NCBI GenBank assembly: GCA_040753075.1
Contig: JBFMHA010000032.1
Coordinates: forward strand, 1 to 35,228
Length of the DNA: 35,228 nt
Direction: 5' to 3'
From: UBA6814 sp040753075
GTDB taxonomy: Bacteria; Desulfobacterota; Desulfovibrionia; Desulfovibrionales; Desulfovibrionaceae
Shown: one piece after another, positions 17,332 through 24,015 of the stretch
How positions within the stretch are numbered: the first letter of the stretch is position 1
How the letters are laid out: every line of letters starts with the position of its first letter
Notes under the pieces: model-generated
What the model was told of the DNA's origin: nothing
Databases searched by the model: none
Seen by the model: only the letters and a program-made list of their open reading frames with translations
Position numbers and translations under genes: made by a program

Positions 17332-18603
17332 TCAGCCAGCCTTGGCCAGGGCGCCCTGATCGAAGAAGCGGTTGGCCCAGTCCAGGGACTCGGAATAGCT
17401 CCGGGCCACCACCACCTTGTCCAGGCCGAGCTTGGCGATGGTGAAGTCCACCGCCTCCCAGTCCCCGGCCTCGAAGGCCTTGGCCAGGCTTAGCCACGGG
17501 CTGAAGCGGTTCTCGCCGCCGAGCAGGGCCTCCTTGAGCTCGGCCTCCAGGGGCAGGCTGGTGAGAATCTCGGCCATGGGCATCTTGAGCAGGGGCTCCA
17601 GCAGGGAGAACAGGCCCAGCATGAACAGGGTCTCGCGCTCGGCGCTCTTGGCCCCGGCCTGCTTGGCCACGGACTCGAAGAACCGGCCCCGCTGCACGCA
17701 GAGGAAGGGCAGCTCCGTGCTCTTGCCCTCGGGCGACATGTCGGAAAAGATGATGACTCGCAGCCAGTTGCGCACCTGCCGCCAGCCCAGCAGGATGATG
17801 GCCTGCTCAATGGACTGGATGTTGATGTGGAAGGTGAAGAGCGGGCTGTTCAGATAGGTGAGCAGCCGGTAGCTGATGGCCACGTCGGTCTTGATGGCCT
17901 CGGCCAGGCTGCGGAAGTCCGGCTCGTCCTGCTGGGTGAACTCCAGGAGCCGGAAGCGGGCGGCCTCGGTGGAGCTCAGCTTGCGGCCGGGAATGATCTT
18001 GGGCCGCTGGAAGAAGAACCCCTGGAAATGGGTGAAGCCCATGGCCCGGGCCTTGTCGAAGGCCGCGGAGTCCTCCACCCGCTTGGCCACCAGGAGGCGG
18101 CTGGGAGAGCGGGCGGCCTTGACCCGCTCCATGAGCGCGGCCCCGTCCGGGCCCAACAGGTCGAAGATCACCACGTCCGCGAGCTTGAGCAGGGGCTCCG
18201 CCTGGGCCCGGGCCTCGTAGTTGTCCAGGGCCAGGGCATAGCCCTCCACCTTGAGAGCCTTGAGGGTTTCCAGAAGCTTGGAGCCGATCCTGGCCGACTC
18301 CGGAATCTGGATCACGGTGTTGGCCGCGGGCAGGGCCAGAGGCACCCCGTCCATGATCGTCTTCTCGTCGAAATTGATGAGGATCTTCTTGCCCACCTTG
18401 AGGTCGTGCTCGCGGCACAGGCAGATGCCCGCGGTGACCGCCAGGGTGGCCGAACCCGGGTCGGGAAACACCGCCGAAACCGCCTCCACGCCGTCGCGGT
18501 AGAGGATCTCGTAGCCCCAGACGTTGCCCACGGCGTCGAATACCGGCTGTCGGGCCACGAAAGTGTCCACGTAGAATTCACGGTGTTCCTGCTGCTCGTC
18601 CAT
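17332..18603 (-). CDS. Degenerate EAL plus HDOD domain signalling protein
   Basis: This 423-residue cytoplasmic protein has the YuxH-like layout: an N-terminal EAL-type fold and a C-terminal HDOD domain. The N-terminal part begins FVARQPVFDAVGNVWGYEILYR (about residues 15-36). There GYEILYR stands where active cyclic-di-GMP phosphodiesterases have the EAL motif, so the metal-binding Glu-Ala-Leu is not intact and hydrolysis is unlikely. The HDOD part includes LAEAIKTDVAISYRLLTYLNSP and SIEQAIILLGWRQVRNWL, near residues 232-285. Proteins of this type act as binding or adaptor modules in signalling. It has its own promoter (18675-18703) and a GGAG site before the ATG at 18603. A link with the adjacent T6SS operon is possible but not shown. 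Confidence 0.9.
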   Translation of the reverse strand: MDEQQEHREFYVDTFVARQPVFDAVGNVWGYEILYRDGVEAVSAVFPDPGSATLAVTAGICLCREHDLKVGKKILINFDEKTIMDGVPLALPAANTVIQIPESARIGSKLLETLKALKVEGYALALDNYEARAQAEPLLKLADVVIFDLLGPDGAALMERVKAARSPSRLLVAKRVEDSAAFDKARAMGFTHFQGFFFQRPKIIPGRKLSSTEAARFRLLEFTQQDEPDFRSLAEAIKTDVAISYRLLTYLNSPLFTFHINIQSIEQAIILLGWRQVRNWLRVIIFSDMSPEGKSTELPFLCVQRGRFFESVAKQAGAKSAERETLFMLGLFSLLEPLLKMPMAEILTSLPLEAELKEALLGGENRFSPWLSLAKAFEAGDWEAVDFTIAKLGLDKVVVARSYSESLDWANRFFDQGALAKAG

Positions 18604-18674
18604 GGCGACTCCAGATGGGATTCCCTGCGCGCTGCCCGGGTCCTTCCGCGCCCCAGGCTGCGTCGCGCTGAAGC

Positions 18675-18703
18675 ACTATAGCGCAGCGGGCGACATTGCT
18701 CAA
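18675..18703 (-). promoter_or_regulatory. Sigma-70-type promoter of the EAL/HDOD gene
   Basis: TTGAGC (18698-18703) and TATAGT (18675-18680) are spaced exactly 17 bases on the minus strand, with 4/6 and 5/6 consensus matches. The predicted transcript start is about 65 bases before the ATG at 18603. This is the best housekeeping-type promoter I see in the window. Confidence 0.6.
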
Positions 18704-18843
18704 TCGTCTTGTCGTGAATCGCAGGAAGCTATACGCCACCTCAGGCCGTCGCGCCCGCTCCGGCCTGCCCCGGACCAGCCCTGCGCCTCAAGCCCGACTG
18801 CGCCCGGGCGCGCGACATGCTGGCCAGGATCGGCTGAGCCGGC

Positions 18844-19704
18844 TCACTCCACGAAGCGCACCACGCCGAACCGCTCGGGCACATGGGCGTCGAACACGCC
18901 GTGCGGAGACAGGGCCCAGGCCGCTGGCCGCAGCAGGGGCAGGGGCTGGCCCTCCGCATCCCGGAACTCGAAGCGGAAAAAGTTGGCCCGCCAGGCGTCG
19001 CCCGGCCGGGGCGGGAGGCTGCGGCCGTCGGCCAGGGGCGCGAGGCCGGCCCAGGGGATGGCGACCTCCAGGGTCCAGCCCAGGTCCTGGTCGCCGGGGT
19101 CGTTCAAGGTCCCCTGCACGGCCGCGGCCGCGGCCAGGCCGGGCAGGTCCGCGTCGATGAACCCCACCCGCTCCCCCCGCGGATGAACGTGGTCGCCGAT
19201 GCCCGAGAGCCGCATCACCCGCCGGCCGGCCGGATCCCAGTCCGGGGGGCCGTAGCGCCGGCCCGGCCCCAGGCGGTCGACCCACACCCAGAACACGTCG
19301 TACACCGCGCCCAGGGCGTTGGCCTCGACCTCCCAGTAGGCGTCCTGCCCGGCGATGAAGAACTCCACGTCGTTCTCCCGGTAGAGCGGGTCGTCGCGGC
19401 GGACCATGGTGGCGTTCACGTCCGGCTCGGCGCAGCGCACGGCCAGGTACAGGGCGTCATCGTCCCAGAGCAGGGCCGCGGAGGTGTCCAGCCAGGGCGG
19501 GCCGCCGTGCACCAGGTCGATGAAATCCCGGGTCCAGGCCGCCCTGTCCCAGGCCGCCTCGTCCGGACGGCCGTCGATGCGGATATCCCCGGAAGACCGC
19601 CGCGCCAGAAGGGCGAAGTCGCCGGCCCAGGCCGCGGTCCAGACCAGGGCCGAAACTGCGACGAGCAGGGCCGCGAGGCCGCGGGAGACGAGGGAGCAGC
19701 GCAT
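18844..19704 (-). CDS. Secreted CBM9-like (carbohydrate-binding family 9-like) protein
   Basis: The 286-residue protein starts with a Sec-type signal peptide (MRCSLVSRGLAALLVAVSALVW, likely cleaved after the AWA at about residue 27). The mature part has the CBM9-like pattern: IRIDGRPDEAAWDRAAW, then TSAALLWDDDALYLAVRCAEPD, DDPLYRENDVEFFI, YWEVEANALGAVYDVFW, and WTLEVAIPWAGL. This fold occurs in sugar-binding modules and in stand-alone periplasmic proteins of unknown ligand, so the substrate cannot be stated. The ATG at 19704 is preferred over an upstream start because it produces the signal peptide and has an AGGG upstream. It stands apart from the EAL/HDOD gene by about 240 bases and is divergent from the amidohydrolase gene. 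Confidence 0.82.
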   Translation of the reverse strand: MRCSLVSRGLAALLVAVSALVWTAAWAGDFALLARRSSGDIRIDGRPDEAAWDRAAWTRDFIDLVHGGPPWLDTSAALLWDDDALYLAVRCAEPDVNATMVRRDDPLYRENDVEFFIAGQDAYWEVEANALGAVYDVFWVWVDRLGPGRRYGPPDWDPAGRRVMRLSGIGDHVHPRGERVGFIDADLPGLAAAAAVQGTLNDPGDQDLGWTLEVAIPWAGLAPLADGRSLPPRPGDAWRANFFRFEFRDAEGQPLPLLRPAAWALSPHGVFDAHVPERFGVVRFVE

Positions 19705-19854
19705 GACGGACCCTACTCCGGCCGCGAGAGCCGGGCAAGAGGACGCAGGCGAGGATACGGCGGGCGGCCAACCCGCAACGGCGGCTCCTGCTTCCCGGCG
19801 AAACCGGAAAGCGCAGGCCCGCAGGGCCACGCAAGGCCCCTCCGGAAGTCCGGC

Positions 19855-19886
19855 GTCCCCCCCGGGCATCGTCCCCCCCGGGCATC
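19855..19886. repeat. Exact 16-bp tandem duplication
   Basis: A 16-base unit beginning GTCCCCCCCGGG occurs twice back to back (19855-19870, 19871-19886) in the divergent region between the CBM9-like gene and the amidohydrolase gene. It probably arose by slippage in a C-rich tract. No function is evident, and I see no clear promoter in the rest of this 270-base gap. Confidence 0.7.
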
Positions 19887-19974
19887 TTGCGCCCCGGCCG
19901 GCCCGGTGCTAACGTGCGCCCCCTTCCGGAACCCCGGGAGAGCCGCGTCATCATTGCCAGGACATTTTCGGACC

Positions 19975-20787
19975 ATGCGCTACGACGTCCACACCCACGC
20001 CTTCCATCCCAAGGTGGCGGACCGGATACTGGCCCAGCTCCACGCCCACTACGGCATCACCCCGGTGGGCCTGGGCGCCGCCCCGGACCTGCTGGAGCGC
20101 CTGGCCCGCGCCGGCATCCACCGCGCCGCGGTGCACAACGCCGCCACCGCCCCGGCCCAGGTCGTCCCGGCCAACGAGTTCGTGCTCGGCCTGGCCCGCC
20201 AGCACCCCCAGATCATCCCCTTCGGCACCCTGCACCCCGCGGACCCGGACTGGGAAGAGGCCATGGCCGGCCTGTGGCGGAACGGCGTGCGCGGCATCAA
20301 GCTGCACCCGGACTTCCAGTCCTTCCGCCTGGACGACCCGGCCCTGGACCCCATCTTCGAGGCCGGCCGCGGCCGTTTCTGCTTCATGCTCCACGTGGGC
20401 GACAACCTGCCCCCGGACCTGAACCCCTCCTGCCCCTTCAAGGTGGCCCGGATCCTGGACCGCCATCCCGGCCTCACCGCCATAGCCGCGCACCTGGGCG
20501 GCTACCTGCACTGGCGGTACGCCCTGGAGTGCCTGATCGGCCGCGACGTGTTCCTGGACACCTCCAGCTCCCTGCCCTTCCTGGACGACGCCACCCTGCG
20601 CGAGATCTTCCGCCGCCACGCGCCGGAGCGCATCCTCTTCGGCAGCGACTACCCCCTCTTCGACCCCGGGGCCGAGGCCGCCCGGCTCCAGTTCCGCCTG
20701 GGCCTCGAAAACGACGCCCTGGAGCGCATCATGTCCAGCGCCGCCGCCCTCTTCGGCCCCGGCGCGGACTTCGCGCCGAAAATCTAG
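19975..20787 (+). CDS. Amidohydrolase family protein (COG2159-like)
   Basis: This 270-residue TIM-barrel metal hydrolase carries the expected ligands. An N-terminal His-Thr-His follows MRYDV (residues 6-8), a Lys/His segment GIKLHPDFQ lies near residue 105, a His in AAHLGGYLHW lies near 174, and an Asp in LFGSDYPLFDP lies near 222. The layout resembles the ACMSD/2-pyrone dicarboxylate hydrolase-like group, whose members hydrolyse or decarboxylate varied small molecules, so the substrate is unknown. The ATG at 19975 has only a weak ribosome-binding site. It has no partner gene: the gene upstream is divergent and the downstream region begins the methyltransferase cassette. Confidence 0.87.
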   Translation: MRYDVHTHAFHPKVADRILAQLHAHYGITPVGLGAAPDLLERLARAGIHRAAVHNAATAPAQVVPANEFVLGLARQHPQIIPFGTLHPADPDWEEAMAGLWRNGVRGIKLHPDFQSFRLDDPALDPIFEAGRGRFCFMLHVGDNLPPDLNPSCPFKVARILDRHPGLTAIAAHLGGYLHWRYALECLIGRDVFLDTSSSLPFLDDATLREIFRRHAPERILFGSDYPLFDPGAEAARLQFRLGLENDALERIMSSAAALFGPGADFAPKI

Positions 20788-20976
20788 ACGGGGACGCCGC
20801 GCCGGCCCCCTTCGAGCGCAGGGCTCCTATCCCGGGAGTTGAGTCATGTCCAAACGGGCTGTTCTGTGCGGCAACGAAGGGGCGGGCAAAAGGTTCGTCA
20901 ATCCACGGGGGGACCGCGCCCGATGACAGACCGTAAGGACGCTCACATTTTGCGCCCAAAACAAGCCGCCCTATGA

Positions 20977-21005
20977 TTGAAATCCCTTCACTGCGATGGT
21001 ACGAA
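20977..21005 (+). promoter_or_regulatory. Candidate promoter of the methyltransferase gene
   Basis: TTGAAA (20977-20982) and TACGAA (21000-21005) are 17 bases apart, and a TGG directly before the -10 fits an extended -10 element. The predicted transcript would begin about 20 bases before the ATG at 21033. This is an argument against the longer in-frame start at 20973, which would overlap the promoter. Confidence 0.45.
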
Positions 21006-21032
21006 TGCGTTAATCAACAAGTTGGGGCGCTC

Positions 21033-22172
21033 ATGAACTTCTACGAGTTCTTCGCGGGGGGCGGCATGGCCCGGATCGGGCTAGGCCCTGCGTGGTCCTG
21101 TCTCTTCGCCAACGACATGGACGAGACCAAGGCCGCGAACTACCGGAAGTATTTCAGATCATCTGAAGAGCTCCGCGTCTGTGACGTGGGCAAGCTCAAG
21201 ACCCATGACCTCCCTGGCGACGCGGACTTGGCCTGGGCCTCGTTCCCTTGCCAGGACCTCTCCTTGGCGGGAAACGGCATGGGCTTGAATGGGGATCGGT
21301 CGGGCACGTTCTGGGTCTTCTGGCGGCTTATGCAGGGTTTGAAGGCCGAGGGCCGAGCGCCCCGGATGATCGTCCTGGAGAACGTGCGGGGCGCCATTAC
21401 CTCCCACCAGGGGCGCGACCTCGCGACGATCTGCGAGGCCCTGACCCGAGAGGGCTACCGCTACGCCCCGGTGGTCATTGACGCCCAACACTTCCTGCCC
21501 CAGAGCCGCCCCCGGCTCTTCATCGTGGCGTTCGGCCCTGACGCCTCGCCGTGCCCGGACCTGTTAGGGAAGGGCCCATGCGGCCTGTTGCACCCCGTCT
21601 CGTTCGGGCAGGCGTATGACCGCCTGACCCCGGAGGCCCGGTCATCGTGGGTATGGCTTACAATGCCCGCTCCAGGCGGCAAGACGCGAAAGCTGTCGGA
21701 CCTGATCGAGGAGAACCCGCAAGGCGTGGATTGGCACTCGCTGTTCGATACCAAGCGCATTCTCGATCTCATGTCGCCCCTGAACCTGGAGAAGGTCGAG
21801 CAGGCCAAAGCCGAGCGGGGAAGGCGCGTCGGCGCCGTCTACAAGAGGACCCGGCCCGATGAGCGGGGCGTGAAACGCCAGCGGGCGGAGGTGCGCTTTG
21901 ACGAGGTGGCGGGGTGTCTCCGCACTCCTGCGGGAGGATCAAGCCGCCAGATCATCTTGGTGGTGGAGGGGCAGTCGGTCCGTAGCCGTCTCCTCTCTCC
22001 CCGCGAGGCCGCACGGCTCATGGGGCTGCCCGAAGACTACCCGTTGCCCGAGCGGCACAACGACGCCTACCGCCTCGTGGGTGACGGCGTAGCCGTACCT
22101 GTAGTGTCCTGGCTGGCCCAAAACGTAATCGAACCCTCCTTGCAGTTGGCGACCAGCGAGGCGGCCGCCTGA
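21033..22172 (+). CDS. DNA (cytosine-5-)-methyltransferase
   Basis: The enzyme transfers a methyl group from S-adenosylmethionine to cytosine C5 in a specific DNA sequence. The 379-residue protein shows the ordered C5-MTase motifs: I (FAGGGMARIGLG, residues 7-18), IV with catalytic Cys73 in PCQ, VI (ENV at 116-118), VIII (QSRPR) and X (GDGVAVPV near the C-terminus). The target-recognition segment between VIII and IX is short. I start at the ATG at 21033, which begins directly before motif I and has a GGGGC upstream. A Vsr gene follows 280 bases later, which points to a Dcm-like role in which deamination of the methylated base is repaired. No restriction endonuclease is recognisable next to it. 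The recognition sequence cannot be read from the protein. Confidence 0.93.
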   Translation: MNFYEFFAGGGMARIGLGPAWSCLFANDMDETKAANYRKYFRSSEELRVCDVGKLKTHDLPGDADLAWASFPCQDLSLAGNGMGLNGDRSGTFWVFWRLMQGLKAEGRAPRMIVLENVRGAITSHQGRDLATICEALTREGYRYAPVVIDAQHFLPQSRPRLFIVAFGPDASPCPDLLGKGPCGLLHPVSFGQAYDRLTPEARSSWVWLTMPAPGGKTRKLSDLIEENPQGVDWHSLFDTKRILDLMSPLNLEKVEQAKAERGRRVGAVYKRTRPDERGVKRQRAEVRFDEVAGCLRTPAGGSSRQIILVVEGQSVRSRLLSPREAARLMGLPEDYPLPERHNDAYRLVGDGVAVPVVSWLAQNVIEPSLQLATSEAAA

Positions 22173-22192
22173 CGCCCCCCAAGAAGTCCAGC

Positions 22193-22471
22193 GTGTCGGG
22201 GGATACCGTTCCCTGTTCGTTGTCGGACGAGATGGTGAACATGGTGGAGCAGTACGCCGAGGCCCTTCGCGCGGCGGCTCCCGCCATCGGCGCGCATGGC
22301 CTGAACGCTGCCGAGTTCTGGCGCTCCGGCCTGTTCCGAAGCGCGATTGAGAGACTGCGCGGGCAACGAGACGCAGCCGCCGAGAGGCCCCGGTCCGGTC
22401 AGGACGTACAGTGCGGCGATCGGTCCGGACGGAGCTGCGACGGGCGGCGAGATGACCTCGGATGTCTTTGA
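22193..22471 (+). CDS. Small unrecognised ORF between methyltransferase and vsr
   Basis: This frame of 92 residues has a GTG at 22193 and internal ATGs at 22232 and 22241. I do not recognise it. Its first two-thirds look protein-like: a helical stretch MVEQYAEALRAAAPAIGAHGL followed by AAEFWRSGLFRSAIERLRGQ. The last third is Arg/Asp/Gly/Cys-rich and looks out of frame. It overlaps the vsr start by 20 bases. It may be the surviving N-terminus of a longer gene, perhaps a restriction-associated protein, that lost its 3' part. It could also be a genuine small helical accessory protein. Ribosome-binding sites are weak for all starts. Confidence 0.4.
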   Translation: MSGDTVPCSLSDEMVNMVEQYAEALRAAAPAIGAHGLNAAEFWRSGLFRSAIERLRGQRDAAAERPRSGQDVQCGDRSGRSCDGRRDDLGCL

Positions 22472-22889
22472 CGCGCCGACCCGCAGCCGGGTCATGCGCT
22501 CCGTCAAGGGCAAGAACACCCGGCCAGAGAAGGCCGTCCGCTCCCTGCTCCACGCGATGGGGTACAGGTTCCGCCTCCATCGCCAAGACCTCCCCGGCTC
22601 TCCAGACGTGGTGCTTCCCGGCCGCAGGGCCGCCATCTTCGTGCATGGCTGCTTCTGGCACGGCCACGACTGCAAGCGGGGAGATCGCCCGCCGAAGACC
22701 AACGCCGAATACTGGCGCCGGAAGAGGGCCGGCAACGTGGCCCGCGACAGGGAGAGGCGGTCCGAGCTGGAGGCCCTCGGCTGGCGAGTCCTGGTAATAT
22801 GGGAGTGCGAGGTCAAGGACGCCGAGGCTCTGGGGGACAAGCTCCGGACGTTTCTCGGGACGCCCGGCGCTCGAGCCGGGCGGACGTGA
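22452..22889 (+). CDS. vsr: Very short patch repair endonuclease Vsr
   Basis: Vsr nicks DNA 5' to the T of T:G mismatches that arise when 5-methylcytosine deaminates, so it protects genomes carrying a cytosine methyltransferase. The 145-residue protein keeps the expected residues: RSRVMRSVKGKNTRPE at the N-terminus, catalytic Asp52 in SPDVVL, the zinc/active-site cluster GCFWHGHDC with Cys67, His70, His72 and Cys74, and the fourth zinc ligand Cys119 in VIWECEV. The ATG at 22452 has a GGCGGCGAG upstream and gives the usual N-terminus; an upstream in-frame start would add unrelated residues. It lies in the same orientation as the methyltransferase and ends about 120 bases before a terminator. 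Confidence 0.95.
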   Translation: MTSDVFDAPTRSRVMRSVKGKNTRPEKAVRSLLHAMGYRFRLHRQDLPGSPDVVLPGRRAAIFVHGCFWHGHDCKRGDRPPKTNAEYWRRKRAGNVARDRERRSELEALGWRVLVIWECEVKDAEALGDKLRTFLGTPGARAGRT

Positions 22890-23007
22890 ATCGTCCTGCG
22901 CCCTGCTTCGCCGATGTGCGGCGGCTGTCCAGAGCCGCCCAATACCATTGATCGACGCCTCCCCGGGAAACTCCAAGGACGCATTGGCTCCCCCTCCCCT
23001 GCCCGCT

Positions 23008-23049
23008 GGGCGAGGAGGCCCATCCATGGACCTGCGCCCCCCTTTTTTT
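23008..23049 (+). terminator. Intrinsic terminator after the methyltransferase-vsr cassette
   Basis: GGGCGAGG (23008-23015) pairs with CCTGCGCCC (23031-23039) with a single bulged G. A run of seven T (23043-23049) follows. A smaller perfect hairpin lies nearer to vsr (arms 22920-22926 and 22933-22939) but has no T run. The next gene is convergent on the minus strand. Confidence 0.5.
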
Positions 23050-23066
23050 GAGGTGGGAGAATCCCC

Positions 23067-23498
23067 TCACTTCTCCTTGTCCAACGCCCCCTCCGCCGCG
23101 GCCCGCAACGCCGCAGCCGCGGTTTCGGCGTAGTCCTTCTTCTCCAGGGGCAGGCCGGGCAGGGCGGCCATGATGCGGTAGGCGTCGAAGGCGGCGGCCT
23201 CGGCCGGGGTCAGGCCCTCGGCCAGCTCCGCGGCCGCGTCGCAGCAGGTCAGGAACGCGCCGCAACCGTCGCCCTCCCAGCCGGCGCGGACGACGCGGCC
23301 GTTCTCTATGAGCAGTGAGATGGTCACGGCGCGGCCCGAGGGGTCGCGATGGCTGCCCGCGGCCGACGGCAAGGGCAGGCCGCCCTGGCGACGGGGGTTC
23401 TTCCAGCGGTCAAAGGCCGCGGGGCCGAAGCGCTCCAGGGAGTCCGCGTCCGCCATGGCCTGGAGCTCCGCGGCCAGTTCGTCCGGATCCTTGCGCAC
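23067..23498 (-). CDS. IscU/NifU-N-like protein lacking canonical Cys ligands
   Basis: The 143-residue protein resembles the IscU fold: WKNPRRQGGL near residues 32-41 corresponds to the NPRNVG segment. ISLLIENGRVVRAGWEGDGCGAF and a helical tail follow. Compared with IscU, the first cluster Cys position reads SHRD, and the third reads EKKDYAETAA where a Cys would precede Ala. Only Cys79 matches a canonical ligand. Cys85-Cys86 are extra. It may therefore not assemble a normal [2Fe-2S] cluster and could be an accessory or regulatory homologue. The GTG at 23498 follows a GGAGG site. It is the last gene of a run with the maturation protease and the HdrD-like protein. Confidence 0.65.
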   Translation of the reverse strand: MRKDPDELAAELQAMADADSLERFGPAAFDRWKNPRRQGGLPLPSAAGSHRDPSGRAVTISLLIENGRVVRAGWEGDGCGAFLTCCDAAAELAEGLTPAEAAAFDAYRIMAALPGLPLEKKDYAETAAAALRAAAEGALDKEK

Positions 23499-23528
23499 GG
23501 GCGGCCTCCGATGCGGTTGCGGGAAGGG

Positions 23529-24014
23529 TCAGGGCTCGCGGCAGATGGCCAGGACCAGCCCGGCCGCGCCGGGCAGGGCCGCCTCCACCTCCGGGGTGAG
23601 GCCCTCGGCCGGGATCACAGGAATGCGCCCGGCCTGCACCGCCACCACCCGCACCTCCACGCCCAGGGCGCTGCGCAGCATGGCCAGCTCGGTCAGGGCC
23701 GGGAAGGCGTGCAGGTCCGTGGCCGCCCCTTTCGGGCCGGCGGCCAGGTCCACTTCCCAGACCTCCCCGGCCGCGCGGTTCTCGGCCAGGGTGGCGTCCA
23801 CGATGACCAGCCGCTGCGGCCGGGCGTCGGCCACGGCCAGGTCCAGGAGCAGGTCCTGGATGGCGGTCCCGGCGTTCAGAAGGACCACGTCCGGGGGCAG
23901 TTCGGGGCGCCCGGCCAGGAGATCGATCACGCGCGGCCCGGCCGCGTCGTCGCCGGCGAGCGCGTTGCCGCAGCCCAGGACCAGGACCCGCGAGGTGAAA
24001 GCATGGGCGTCCAT
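23529..24014 (-). CDS. Hydrogenase-type maturation protease (HycI/HyaD family)
   Basis: Family members cut the C-terminal peptide from the large subunit of [NiFe] hydrogenases after nickel insertion. The 161-residue protein has the signature VLVLGCGNALAGDDAAGPRV near residues 10-29, where Asp22/Asp23 supply the first acidic metal ligand. The second acidic ligand lies in LVIVDA, and a histidine in DLHAFPALTEL matches the third. Sequence and length (HycI/HyaD are about 155-195) agree. It starts 1 base after the HdrD-like stop, so it belongs to the same transcript. Its target hydrogenase is not in the window. The protein resembles the FrcD-type branch seen next to heterodisulfide-reductase-like genes, but I cannot confirm that. 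Confidence 0.8.
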   Translation of the reverse strand: MDAHAFTSRVLVLGCGNALAGDDAAGPRVIDLLAGRPELPPDVVLLNAGTAIQDLLLDLAVADARPQRLVIVDATLAENRAAGEVWEVDLAAGPKGAATDLHAFPALTELAMLRSALGVEVRVVAVQAGRIPVIPAEGLTPEVEAALPGAAGLVLAICREP

Positions 24015-24015
24015 G

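Noticed and set aside
19887..20936. A 349-residue plus-strand frame overlapping the amidohydrolase gene
   Set aside because: The overlapping frame 19975-20787 has intact metal-ligand motifs. The other frame is Arg/Pro-rich and unlike a protein.
22347..22451. A longer N-terminus for Vsr starting at 22347
   Set aside because: The added residues are not family-like. The ATG at 22452 has a good upstream site and gives the usual Vsr N-terminus.
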